From: Glutamicibacter sp. MNS18
GTDB lineage: Bacteria; Actinomycetota; Actinomycetes; Actinomycetales; Micrococcaceae
Length of the DNA: 64,000 nucleotides
NCBI RefSeq assembly: GCF_026107515.2
Contig: NZ_JAPCHW010000001.1
Location: forward strand, 434,001 to 498,000
Direction of reading: 5' to 3'
Position 1 is the first letter of the stretch, and each line of letters starts with the position of its first letter. The notes under the pieces were generated by a model that saw nothing but the letters and a program-made list of their open reading frames with translations, did not search any database and was not told where the DNA came from. This document shows, piece by piece, positions 24,638 to 32,573 of this stretch. Made by a program: the position numbers and the translations under genes.

Positions 24638-24886
24638 GATAGTCGTATTCTCGTTTCACGTTGGCGTTCCGCTCTAGGCAGCTCCCGGGCGCCGAGGCGG
24701 CCGGAGGTTGTGCGCTATGGAACGCGGTCCAGCGGAGCCGATCGCGTCATACACCAGCACCGGCACGCGGTGTGGGGGATGGTGACCGCTGGGAAGTCAC
24801 CACGAAAACTGTTCATTGTCGTTTAGCGCGGTGCGACCGGGCATCCTGAATATCTTGCGTATGCCCAAGCATAACGGGTTTTGGGC
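24638..24886. other. Region between the DEAD-box helicase gene and the RNB gene
   Basis: This 249-base stretch is the presumed promoter and 5' leader of the helicase gene. I see no gene, no strong hairpin and no recognisable cold-shock element in it. Confidence 0.4.
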
Positions 24887-26392
24887 TCAGGTGGCTTGAG
24901 GTGTGACCATGATTGCCACCTGTTCGAACTCGCAGGTGCGCTTTTGCGGGTCGGCGCGGGTCAGGCGTACCCGGACCAGGGACGCCGCCTCGGCCGGCCC
25001 GCGGAAGGAACCGGTGACCGCCTCGTCCAGCAGCTGCACCAGTCCCGGACGCTCCGTTCCCTGCCCGTTGGCGGCCGCTTCGGGGCGCAAGACGACCGCC
25101 TGGAACTCCTGTCCCACCCGGTGCCGCATGACCCACGCCTCGATCAGGTCGATGCTGGCCTTGGACACCCGGGACGCCTCGGTGGAACTGGCGCGCATCA
25201 GGGCGGGCAGTTCCTCCAGTGCCTGGTGCAGGGTCGACGGGATCCGCTGGCCGGTGACGATCAGGTGGCAGGTGAGCAGCACGAACCGGTCCACCAGCCG
25301 GCGCAGCGGCGCGGTGGCATGCGTGTAGGGTGCCGCCAGCGCGGCCTGGAGCAGCTCGTTGGCGGGCTGGCCGTTGATCACCGAGTAGTCCGCCCCGCGG
25401 AAGAGCGCAGCGGCGCGGTGCATCAGCACCAGCTCGGCCGGGCGGCTGATATCCAGGGTGCGCAGGAACTGCCCGTAGCTGCTGCCCGCATCCCACGGAT
25501 GGCCCAGGATCCGGCTGTGCATGCGGAACTCCTCCAGCTCCCGGGGACCCGGTTGCGGCATGGTGCGCAGGATCCCCACTCCGGCCCCGATCATCAGCTG
25601 GGCTGCGGCGATGCCGGTGAGCAGGGAGATCTGGGCGTTGTAGTCCTCCACGGGCAGCGGGAAGCGGGAGCGCAGCTGGTAGTTGCCGCGGCTATCGACC
25701 TGCACTTCCTGTTCGGGAAGGTTCAGCGACGCGCCGTGGCGCAGCTGCTCCTGGTGGATGCGCAGCAACCCGATGCGGCGCAGCAGCCGCAGCTGCTCAC
25801 TGGCGTGCTGCCGGTCCAGGGCCTCCTGGGCCGTGGGGTAGTCGAGCTTGGCCCGGGAACGGATGCTGGATCGTTCCAGGGCGATGTTCTCCAGCGCGCC
25901 CTCGGGATCCAGATCCATGATCCAGATGAAGGCCCGCCGGGTGGCGCCGGGCAACAGCGAACCGTGGTCCTCGCTGATGATGCTCGGATGCAAGCCGATC
26001 CGGCGATGCGGCAGGTAGTATGTCTGCCCGCGGGCCCTGGTGACCTCATCCAGCGTCGAGCCCAAGGGCACGATGGCCGGTACATCGGCAATGGCGTAGT
26101 ACACGCGGAAACCACGCGCCGTGTTCTGAAGGAACATGGCCTGGTCCAGATCGGTGGAGGTGGCCGGGTCCAGGGTGAAGAAAGGCAGATGGGTGTGATC
26201 CGCCGGTGCCGGGGGCAGGGCCTGCAGGGATTGCCGGGCCGCGGCCATAACCGGCTCGGTGAAGTCGCCGGGAAGCCTGAACTCGCTTTCCAGCTGTTCC
26301 AGCATTGCTTCCAGACCGGCCGCGGGAGCCGGGGTCCGGAATTTTATCCGTCGATCCACCACGGGAAAATCATAACCGGGCATGTGGTGCAC
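24887..26392 (-). CDS. RNB-domain ribonuclease (RNase II/R family, short form)
   Basis: The 501-residue protein contains an RNB exoribonuclease domain over about residues 65-380, with the active-site stretch FTLDPATSTDLDQAM (D75, D81, D83). In E. coli RNase II the fourth position is also Asp; here it is Q84. Later conserved segments are PHRRIGLHPSIISED and YTHATAPLRRLVDRF. It lacks the N-terminal cold-shock domains and has only a short C-terminal beta-rich part where S1 would be. It should degrade RNA 3' to 5'. The DEAD-box helicase gene lies downstream on the same strand, which suggests a functional pairing. Confidence 0.88.
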   Translation of the reverse strand: MHHMPGYDFPVVDRRIKFRTPAPAAGLEAMLEQLESEFRLPGDFTEPVMAAARQSLQALPPAPADHTHLPFFTLDPATSTDLDQAMFLQNTARGFRVYYAIADVPAIVPLGSTLDEVTRARGQTYYLPHRRIGLHPSIISEDHGSLLPGATRRAFIWIMDLDPEGALENIALERSSIRSRAKLDYPTAQEALDRQHASEQLRLLRRIGLLRIHQEQLRHGASLNLPEQEVQVDSRGNYQLRSRFPLPVEDYNAQISLLTGIAAAQLMIGAGVGILRTMPQPGPRELEEFRMHSRILGHPWDAGSSYGQFLRTLDISRPAELVLMHRAAALFRGADYSVINGQPANELLQAALAAPYTHATAPLRRLVDRFVLLTCHLIVTGQRIPSTLHQALEELPALMRASSTEASRVSKASIDLIEAWVMRHRVGQEFQAVVLRPEAAANGQGTERPGLVQLLDEAVTGSFRGPAEAASLVRVRLTRADPQKRTCEFEQVAIMVTPQAT

Positions 26393-26437
26393 GGCACAAC
26401 CGGCCGGCTGCGACAGGGTGCCGCGGTGTTAACGGCG

Positions 26438-26472
26438 CAGGTGGCCTGCCGCGAGCTGCGGCAGGCCACCTG
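26438..26472 (-). terminator. 15-bp perfect hairpin after the DUF3107 gene
   Basis: CAGGTGGCCTGCCGC and GCGGCAGGCCACCTG form a perfect stem with a 5-base loop, 10 bases after the DUF3107 stop on the minus strand. There is no T-tract, as in many actinobacterial terminators. Confidence 0.7.
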
Positions 26473-26482
26473 GCAGGGAGTT

Positions 26483-26704
26483 CTACTGGGCGAAGCCCAC
26501 GCGGCGGACCTGGTCCGGGCCGACTTCCACATAGGCGATTCCGGCGGCAGGAACGATGACCTCCCGGCCCTTGGCGTCGGTCAGGCGCAGCTGCCCGCCA
26601 TCGTTCAGGGCCTTGGTGACCAGCTCGGTGATGGCCGCATTGTCCTGTTCTGATTCAAGGACTACTTCGCGGGCGACGTTCTGGATGCCAATACGGATTT
26701 CCAT
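26483..26704 (-). CDS. DUF3107 protein
   Basis: The 73-residue protein reads MEIRIGIQNVAREVVLES at the start and ends YVEVGPDQVRRVGFAQ, which matches the DUF3107 family (TB9.4 / Rv3208A in M. tuberculosis). I start at the ATG at 26704, which gives the family length; the frame is open to 26752. GAGAGGA lies about 12 bases upstream of that ATG. It is divided by 85 bases from the TetR gene upstream on the same strand, the same pair order as in mycobacteria. The function is not established. Confidence 0.88.
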   Translation of the reverse strand: MEIRIGIQNVAREVVLESEQDNAAITELVTKALNDGGQLRLTDAKGREVIVPAAGIAYVEVGPDQVRRVGFAQ

Positions 26705-26789
26705 AAAGCTGATGATCCTCTCGAAGATTCGGTAACTGCCCGGTGCACGCACCGTTGACGGCGCGTGGTGGACCTAGAACCAAATCTAG

Positions 26790-27413
26790 CTAGTTTTCCT
26801 TCGGGAACCGCGCAATTCCGCGCCAAGCTAAAAGCGAAATCAGCTCCACGGCGGTGCGCTGGGACACCCCGTCATCGGTGGTGGCCCAGTAGCGGGCCGA
26901 AACCTGCGAGAGCCCGGCCAGCGCACGGCCCAGCAATTTGCCTTCCGCCTCGTTCAGCTGCGTGTCCGCCACCACGACCTCGGCGATCGCCTCGGCCAGC
27001 TGGGCGTTGAACTGTTCGATCCGTTCGGCGATCAGCGGGTCGGAGAGCACATCGGATTCGAAGATCAGCCGGTAGGCCTGCGATTCGCGCCGGATGTAGC
27101 GGTAATAGGTGTCGATGGTGTTGTAGACGCGTTCGCGGTTGTCGTCCGAGGAGGCGATGGCCTGGCCGAGCAGGTCCGAGAATTCGGCCAGATGCGAGTC
27201 CAGTAGCGCCAGGTAGAGTTCGCGTTTGCCGGGGAAGTGCTGGTACAGCACAGGTTTGGAGACCGCGGCCACTTCCGCGATTTCATCCATGGACGCGCCA
27301 TGGTAGCCGTGGGCCACGAAGACCTGGTGGGCGGCGGAGAGCAGTTGGCGACGTCGGGCTTCGCGCGGTAGTCGTTGGGTGCGTGTGCCCTTGCGTTCTT
27401 CGATTCCCGACAT
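26790..27413 (-). CDS. TetR-family transcriptional regulator
   Basis: The 207-residue regulator has an N-terminal helix-turn-helix at about residues 17-65 (RRRQLLSAAHQVFVAHGYHGASMDEIAE, then VSKPVLYQHFPGKRELY) and a helical ligand-binding domain after it. It resembles Rv3208, which lies beside the DUF3107 gene in mycobacteria. A GAAAGG ribosome binding site precedes the ATG by six bases. The ligand and targets are unknown; the downstream DUF3107 gene is a natural candidate target. Confidence 0.9.
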   Translation of the reverse strand: MSGIEERKGTRTQRLPREARRRQLLSAAHQVFVAHGYHGASMDEIAEVAAVSKPVLYQHFPGKRELYLALLDSHLAEFSDLLGQAIASSDDNRERVYNTIDTYYRYIRRESQAYRLIFESDVLSDPLIAERIEQFNAQLAEAIAEVVVADTQLNEAEGKLLGRALAGLSQVSARYWATTDDGVSQRTAVELISLLAWRGIARFPKEN

Positions 27414-27572
27414 GGTGTGCCTTTCACCGTGTTGACCCGACGAGGACCGCGATTCCCTTCGGTGGGATCACCCTCGGGACGGCCTCATTGTGTGTAGTAT
27501 TCCACGTTGCGACGCAAAAGTGTCCATTTCCGCTGTGACCAGTGGTGTGAAGCGGCGTGGGTGCCCGTGGGG

Positions 27573-28913
27573 TTAGGCGCTGCGTGAATCCAGGTCCATG
27601 GGGCAGCTGGCGGGGGCCGGGGCCTTCTTCTCCGGATCCGCGGCGGTCTGCCGGGCGGGGGCCGGGGTCGAAACCTCAAGTCCGTACATGGTTTCCAGGG
27701 CGCTGATATAGTCCCCGGCACGGCCCTGGGCCGCCAGTTCGCGGGCACGGACCGTGGGCACATGCAGCAGCTGGCGCATCATCCGGCGCATGGCCAGTTC
27801 GACCTCGTCGGCGGCGGAGGTGCAACCATGCTGGGAGCGCACCTTGGCGACTTCGGCTTCCAGCACCTGCTGGGTGTGCCGGCGCAGGGCCACAATGGCG
27901 TGGTCCGCTTCGCGTTCACGCTGCAGGGCGTCGAATTCGTCGGCGGAGCGGGCCACGATCTTCTTGGCCTCGTAGACGGCCAGCGCCTGCTCATCCGGGG
28001 CGGCCATCCGCACCGACTCCAGGGTGATCAGCTCGACATCCGGCAGTTCGGCCAGCCGGGGGTCGAAATCGTGGGTGAGCGCCATGTCGATGGCGATCAA
28101 CGGGTGGTTGCGCACCCGCAGGGTGGTCAGCCGTTCACGGGTCAGCGTGGTGCCGTTGCCACTGCAACCGATGATTACATCGGCCTGGCGCAGGGCCTGG
28201 TCCAGCTCGCCTTCGGCGATGGGGCTGACATCGCGTTTGGATGCGAAGTCCTCGGCACGCCCGGAGGTGGAGTACACCTTGATATGCCGCACACCGCGTT
28301 CGCGCAACAGGGCCAGGGTGGCGCCGGCGTAGGCCCCGGTGCCGAAGAGCACCACTTCCTGCTCGGACCAGTCACGACTGGCGCTCATCAGGTCATCGGC
28401 CAGGTCCAGGGCCACGGAGACCACGGACTTGCCCTGGGAACCGAGGGCGGTCTGCGACCCGACGTCCTTGGCGGTGCGGGTGGCGGTTTCGAATAAGCGG
28501 GTGAGGTTCCCGGTGGTGGTCTTCTGGGTCTGGGCCTCGGCCAGGGCACGGCGCACCTGTCCGGCGATCTCGCGTTCGCCGACCACGGCGCTCTCCAGCC
28601 CGGCGCCGACCGAGAACAGGTGGTCGATTACCGCGCGGCCCTCGAAACGCAGCAGTTTGCTTTCCAGCAGGTGCGCGGGAATGCCGCTGGTGTCGGCCAG
28701 CTGCTCGACCAGTTCGGTGGCGGCGGTCAACGGGGAGGTCACATCGGCGTAGACCTCGAAGCGGTTGCAGGTCGCGAGCACCACGGTGCCATTGACGGAC
28801 AGGGACGCGGATTTAAGGGACGCTGTCGCCAGCTCGCCGGCCGAGGCACTCAGGTGGGCCACGGTCTCCAGGTCGAGCTGCGAATGCGAGGCAACAAGAG
28901 ATAGGTAAACCAC
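27573..28913 (-). CDS. hemA: Glutamyl-tRNA reductase
   Basis: The 446-residue enzyme performs the first committed step of tetrapyrrole synthesis, reducing Glu-tRNA to glutamate-1-semialdehyde. The catalytic cysteine is C49 in ATCNRFEVY. The substrate region LESAVVGEREIAGQVR, the NADPH-binding segment VVLFGTGAYAGATLA and the C-terminal dimerisation helices are present. I start at the GTG at 28913, which gives MVYLSLVASHS as in relatives; the frame extends upstream without a start signal. A TATTCT element lies nine bases before the GTG. It is divergent from the hemE-hemL operon. The C-terminal 30 residues are a Pro/Ala extension. Confidence 0.94.
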   Translation of the reverse strand: MVYLSLVASHSQLDLETVAHLSASAGELATASLKSASLSVNGTVVLATCNRFEVYADVTSPLTAATELVEQLADTSGIPAHLLESKLLRFEGRAVIDHLFSVGAGLESAVVGEREIAGQVRRALAEAQTQKTTTGNLTRLFETATRTAKDVGSQTALGSQGKSVVSVALDLADDLMSASRDWSEQEVVLFGTGAYAGATLALLRERGVRHIKVYSTSGRAEDFASKRDVSPIAEGELDQALRQADVIIGCSGNGTTLTRERLTTLRVRNHPLIAIDMALTHDFDPRLAELPDVELITLESVRMAAPDEQALAVYEAKKIVARSADEFDALQREREADHAIVALRRHTQQVLEAEVAKVRSQHGCTSAADEVELAMRRMMRQLLHVPTVRARELAAQGRAGDYISALETMYGLEVSTPAPARQTAADPEKKAPAPASCPMDLDSRSA

Positions 28914-28922
28914 AGTGACCCA

Positions 28923-28952
28923 AGAATAGGCCCGAATTACGTCTTTGGACAA
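28923..28952 (-). promoter_or_regulatory. Putative hemA promoter
   Basis: On the minus strand TTGTCC (28952-28947), an 18-base spacer and TATTCT (28928-28923) form a plausible promoter. Transcription would start about three bases before the hemA GTG. Confidence 0.55.
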
Positions 28953-28953
28953 C

Positions 28954-29031
28954 GAAGGTGAACCTTCCTTCGACGCATTTCCACCGCGATTTCGACGAGT
29001 TGTAGAGGTTTTTCGACGGTATGTAGAAGTA
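28954..29031. promoter_or_regulatory. Phased direct repeats and palindrome between hemA and hemE
   Basis: TTCGACG occurs three times at 28969-28975, 28991-28997 and 29012-29018, spaced 22 and 21 bases, about two helical turns. The last two lie inside a 21-base tandem unit (28990-29010 and 29011-29031) with 16 of 21 identical bases, each reading TTTCGACG, three variable bases, TGTAGA, a purine, GT. A palindrome GAAGGT-ga-ACCTTC at 28954-28967 abuts the hemA -35 element. Repeats on one face of the helix suggest cooperative binding of a regulator to the shared control region. The regulator is unknown. Confidence 0.6.
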
Positions 29032-29092
29032 ATGTTGCTCACCAAGTGATCGGGCTCACCGGATCGGGTAGGCATTTCGGGTCAAGACTTGG

Positions 29093-29098
29093 CAGAAT
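29093..29098 (+). promoter_or_regulatory. Putative -10 element of the hemE operon
   Basis: CAGAAT is followed by seven bases and the hemE ATG at 29106. TAGGCA at 29069-29074, 18 bases upstream, is a weak -35 candidate. No Shine-Dalgarno sequence precedes hemE. Confidence 0.4.
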
Positions 29099-29105
29099 TG
29101 GGGTC

Positions 29106-30161
29106 ATGACCCTGCCTGCAGACCATCCTCTGGTTGATGGACGTACGAGTAACTCCGCCCTGATCGCCGCATTGACCGGCGGCACCCCGAGCCACACCCC
29201 GGTGTGGTTCATGCGCCAAGCCGGGCGCTCGCTGCCCGAATACCGCGAACTGCGCGAAGGCACCACCATGCTCGATTCCTGCCTGGATCCGAAAATGGCC
29301 AGCGAAATCACCCTGCAGCCGGTGCGCCGGCACAAGGTCGATGCCGGGATCTTCTTCTCCGATATCGTGATCCCGTTGCGCCTGGCCGGGATCGGCGTGG
29401 ACATCGTCCCCGGGGTGGGTCCGGTGCTCACCGAGCCGATCCGTACCGCGCAGCAGGTTGCCGCCCTACCGGAAATGACCGATGAGTCCCTGGACCCGAT
29501 CCGCGAGGCCGTGGCACTGACCGTGGCCGAACTGGGCACCACCCCGTTGATCGGTTTCGCCGGCGCCCCGTACACAGTGGCCGCCTACATGGTCGAAGGC
29601 AAGCCGAGCCGCGACCACCTGGGCCCGCGCACCATGATGCATTCGGACCCGGACACCTGGAAGGCCCTGATGGACTGGGCCGCGGACGCCTCGGGCAAGT
29701 TCCTGCGCGCCCAGGTCGACGCCGGGGCCTCCGCCGCCCAGCTCTTCGACTCCTGGGCCGGCTCGCTTCCACTGGCCGATTACCGGAAGTTCGTCGCCCC
29801 GGCCTCGGTGCGTACCCTGGACCACGTGCGCGATACGGGGGTGCCGCTGATCCACTTCGGTACCGGTACCGGCGAGCTGCTGACCGCGATGCGCGATGTG
29901 GGGGTGGACGCCATGGGCATCGACTACCGGATCCCGTTGGATGTGGCCGCCGAACGGCTGGGGCAGGACATCACGCTGCAAGGCAATATCGACCCGGCAC
30001 TGCTCGAAGCCCCGTGGGAGGTGCTCGAGGCCCATGTGCGCGATGTGGCCGCCCGGGGTGCCAAAGCCCGGTCGCATGTATTCAATCTGGGTCACGGGGT
30101 GCCGCCGCATACCGACCCCGCGGTGCTTACCCGCGTGGTGGAACTGATCCATTCGCTCTAG
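29106..30161 (+). CDS. hemE: Uroporphyrinogen decarboxylase
   Basis: The 351-residue enzyme converts uroporphyrinogen III to coproporphyrinogen III. Signature segments are PVWFMRQAGRSLPEYRELR near the N-terminus, GFAGAPYTVAAYMVEG and the C-terminal FNLGHGVPPHTDPA. I start at the ATG at 29106; an in-frame start 60 bases earlier would add an untypical N-terminus. It is the first gene of an eight-gene heme operon. Gene order places this step beside hemG, the next enzyme in the coproporphyrin-dependent pathway. Confidence 0.95.
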   Translation: MTLPADHPLVDGRTSNSALIAALTGGTPSHTPVWFMRQAGRSLPEYRELREGTTMLDSCLDPKMASEITLQPVRRHKVDAGIFFSDIVIPLRLAGIGVDIVPGVGPVLTEPIRTAQQVAALPEMTDESLDPIREAVALTVAELGTTPLIGFAGAPYTVAAYMVEGKPSRDHLGPRTMMHSDPDTWKALMDWAADASGKFLRAQVDAGASAAQLFDSWAGSLPLADYRKFVAPASVRTLDHVRDTGVPLIHFGTGTGELLTAMRDVGVDAMGIDYRIPLDVAAERLGQDITLQGNIDPALLEAPWEVLEAHVRDVAARGAKARSHVFNLGHGVPPHTDPAVLTRVVELIHSL

Positions 30162-30246
30162 AACGCGCAGGGCTAAGCTGGTGGCAGGGCCAGCGGGCCG
30201 GCACCGCAAGCACAGATAGCAACAGCCAAGGGGTAGACGAATCACC

Positions 30247-31812
30247 ATGACCGAGGAACGGCAGCAGCCAGAAGCGCAGCGCGAACCAGGTGCCAGGGGG
30301 CGCCGTGAGATCGCGGCCGATGCCGCAGCCCACGCCCTGCGGTTGCTGGAAAAGGTGCGCGCCGCCACCCATCGTGCCCAGGATGCCGCAGGCCAGGAGG
30401 CACCCAGGCCCCACGCCATCGTCATCGGCGGAGGGGTCTCCGGGCTGGTGTCGGCCCACGAGCTGGTGCAGACCGGTCACCGGGTCACCGTGCTGGAAGC
30501 CGCGGACCAGTTCGGCGGCTGCCTGCGCCGGATGGAGGTGGCCGGATTGCAGCTCGATGCCGGCGCCGAATCCTTCGCGGTGCGCTCGAATACCGTGGCC
30601 GGGTACCTGGCCGAACTGGAGCTGGGCGAGAAGATCGTGCCCACCAGCGGGTTGGGCGCCTGGCTCACCCGGCAGCGCGAGAACACGGTGGAGTCCCACC
30701 CGTTGCCGGCCAGCGCCCTGCTTGGCATCCCCTCCAATCCGCGCGGGGATGAGGTGCGCGCCCTGATCGGCCGGGCCGCCGCGGTGCGCGCGGCCGCGGA
30801 CCTGGTGGCCCCGATGCCCAGGAAGTGGGCGACCGGGGCCCTGAGCGTGGGCGAGATGGTGCGCCAGCGCATGGGCAGCACCGTATTGGAACAACTGGTC
30901 GCCCCGGTGGTGGCAGGGGTGTACTCCAGCGACCCGAACCAGGTCGACATCGATACCGCGGCGCCGGGACTGCGCCAGGCGATGGTCGAGACCGGGTCGC
31001 TGGCCCGCGCGGTGGCGCGGCTGCAGGCCGATGCCCCGGCCGGTTCCCGGGTCGCCGGCCTCGACGGCGGCATGTACACCCTGGTGACCGAATTGGTCAG
31101 GCACTTGCAGCAGGCCGGGGTCACCCTGGTGCGCAACGCGCCGGTGTCCTTGGTGTCCCACGATGCGGCGGCCGCGGAACCGTTCACCGTCACCAGCCAT
31201 ACCCGGGTGCTGAAGGCCGACAAGCTGGTCATGGCCACCGAGGCCGCCGCCGCCGCGCCGCTGCTGGACCCGCTGCTGCCCGCCGTCGGCATCACACCGC
31301 TAGGCGGTGAGGCGAATTCGATCGCCCTGGTGATCCTGGTGGTGGACAAGCCGGAACTGGATGATGCCCCGCGCGGTAGCGGGGTACTGGTCACCGAGGG
31401 GCAGCACATCAAGGCCAAGGCGATGACGCACTCCAGCGCCAAGTGGCCGTGGCTGGCCGAGACCTCCGGGCCGGGCACCCACGTGCTGCGCCTGTCCTAC
31501 GGGCGGATCGGACGCCGCGAGGCGCTGGTCGAGTCCGGCAACGACCAGGCGCTGACCGCGCAGGCCATCGCCGACGCCGGCACCATCCTGGGCATCGAAC
31601 TGGGCGAGGACGACGTGCTGGGCAGCGCGATCTCGCGCTTCAGCGACATGGTCCCGCTCACCGGCTCCGCGCAACGCGAACGCAACGCGGCACTGGATCA
31701 GGCGCTGGCCGGCATCCCGGGCCTACATGTGGTGGGGTCCTGGCGCTCGGGTACCGGGCTGGCCCGGGTCATCGCCGATACCCGCAAGCAGCTGGCCGTC
31801 AGCGCCAGCTGA
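30247..31812 (+). CDS. hemG: Coproporphyrinogen III oxidase (HemG/HemY type, CgoX)
   Basis: The 521-residue flavoenzyme has a GxGxxG dinucleotide-binding motif at about 60-66 (IVIGGGVSGLVSAHEL), then LEAADQFGGCLR, and a C-terminal FAD contact (GSWRSGTGLARVI). About 55 hydrophilic residues precede the Rossmann fold. Because hemQ and hemH are next in the operon and no hemN is present, it should oxidise coproporphyrinogen III to coproporphyrin III, the Gram-positive route, rather than protoporphyrinogen. It is 85 bases downstream of hemE. ATG 30247 is preceded by no strong ribosome binding site (AAGGGGTAGACGAATCACC). Confidence 0.92.
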   Translation: MTEERQQPEAQREPGARGRREIAADAAAHALRLLEKVRAATHRAQDAAGQEAPRPHAIVIGGGVSGLVSAHELVQTGHRVTVLEAADQFGGCLRRMEVAGLQLDAGAESFAVRSNTVAGYLAELELGEKIVPTSGLGAWLTRQRENTVESHPLPASALLGIPSNPRGDEVRALIGRAAAVRAAADLVAPMPRKWATGALSVGEMVRQRMGSTVLEQLVAPVVAGVYSSDPNQVDIDTAAPGLRQAMVETGSLARAVARLQADAPAGSRVAGLDGGMYTLVTELVRHLQQAGVTLVRNAPVSLVSHDAAAAEPFTVTSHTRVLKADKLVMATEAAAAAPLLDPLLPAVGITPLGGEANSIALVILVVDKPELDDAPRGSGVLVTEGQHIKAKAMTHSSAKWPWLAETSGPGTHVLRLSYGRIGRREALVESGNDQALTAQAIADAGTILGIELGEDDVLGSAISRFSDMVPLTGSAQRERNAALDQALAGIPGLHVVGSWRSGTGLARVIADTRKQLAVSAS

Positions 31813-31859
31813 ACCCGCACGAATTCTTTTAGACCTGACGTCAACACGAGGAGAGAACC

Positions 31860-32573
31860 ATGAGCCAACGCCCCGAGAACAATTCACCGGTACTGCGCGA
31901 CCGTGAGGCCGCCGGCAACGCCACCATGTACTACACCCTGTGGACCATCTTCAAGCGCTCCCAGGATGTGGACCGGACCGGCGCCGACGCCGGCTTCGAG
32001 GCACTGGTTTCCGACCTCGCCGACGAGGGCGTGAGCGTGCGCGGGATCTACGACGTCTCGGGCATGCGCGAAGAGGCCGATGTGATGGTCTGGATCCACG
32101 GCCCGGCCGCCGAACTGCTGCAGGGTGCGATGCGCCGGATCCGCCGCAGCGCGCTGCTGGCGGGCACCGAGATCGCCTACTCCACCATGGCCGTGCACCG
32201 TGAGGCGGAGTTCGCCAAGGACCATTCCCCGGCCTTCGCCCGCGGGCTGGACCCCAAGGGCTGGATGACCGTCTACCCGTTCGTGCGTTCCCATGACTGG
32301 TACACCATGGACCCGGCGGCCCGTGGCAAGATGCTGCGCGACCACGGCATCCTGGGCCGCGACTTCCCGAATGTGCTGGCCAACACCGTGGCGGCGTTCT
32401 CCTTCGGCGACTACGAGTGGCAGATCTGCCTGGAAGCCGATGACATGATCGACCTGGTCGACATGATGCGCCACCTGCGCTACACCGAGGCCCGCCACCA
32501 CGTCAGCGAGGAAACCCCGTTCTACACCGGACGGCGCATCTCGGCTGCCGAGGCCATCGAGGTCCTGCAGTGA
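31860..32573 (+). CDS. hemQ: Coproheme decarboxylase (HemQ/ChdC)
   Basis: The 237-residue chlorite-dismutase-family protein catalyses the last step, oxidative decarboxylation of coproheme to heme b. The residue set of the actinobacterial (Corynebacterium diphtheriae) enzyme is visible: catalytic Tyr139 in MTVYPFVRS, proximal His162 in RDHGILGRDFPN and the distal His122 in KDHSPAF, with the same spacing as Y135/H158/H118 there. GAGGAGAG precedes the ATG. The last four bases overlap hemH (GTGA), coupling the two. This fixes the pathway as coproporphyrin-dependent. Confidence 0.95.
   Translation: MSQRPENNSPVLRDREAAGNATMYYTLWTIFKRSQDVDRTGADAGFEALVSDLADEGVSVRGIYDVSGMREEADVMVWIHGPAAELLQGAMRRIRRSALLAGTEIAYSTMAVHREAEFAKDHSPAFARGLDPKGWMTVYPFVRSHDWYTMDPAARGKMLRDHGILGRDFPNVLANTVAAFSFGDYEWQICLEADDMIDLVDMMRHLRYTEARHHVSEETPFYTGRRISAAEAIEVLQ

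Noticed and set aside
24881-26653. Plus-strand frame of 590 codons opposite the RNB gene
   Set aside because: The minus strand carries a complete RNB domain; the plus frame has no recognisable motif and is typical antisense composition in high-GC DNA.
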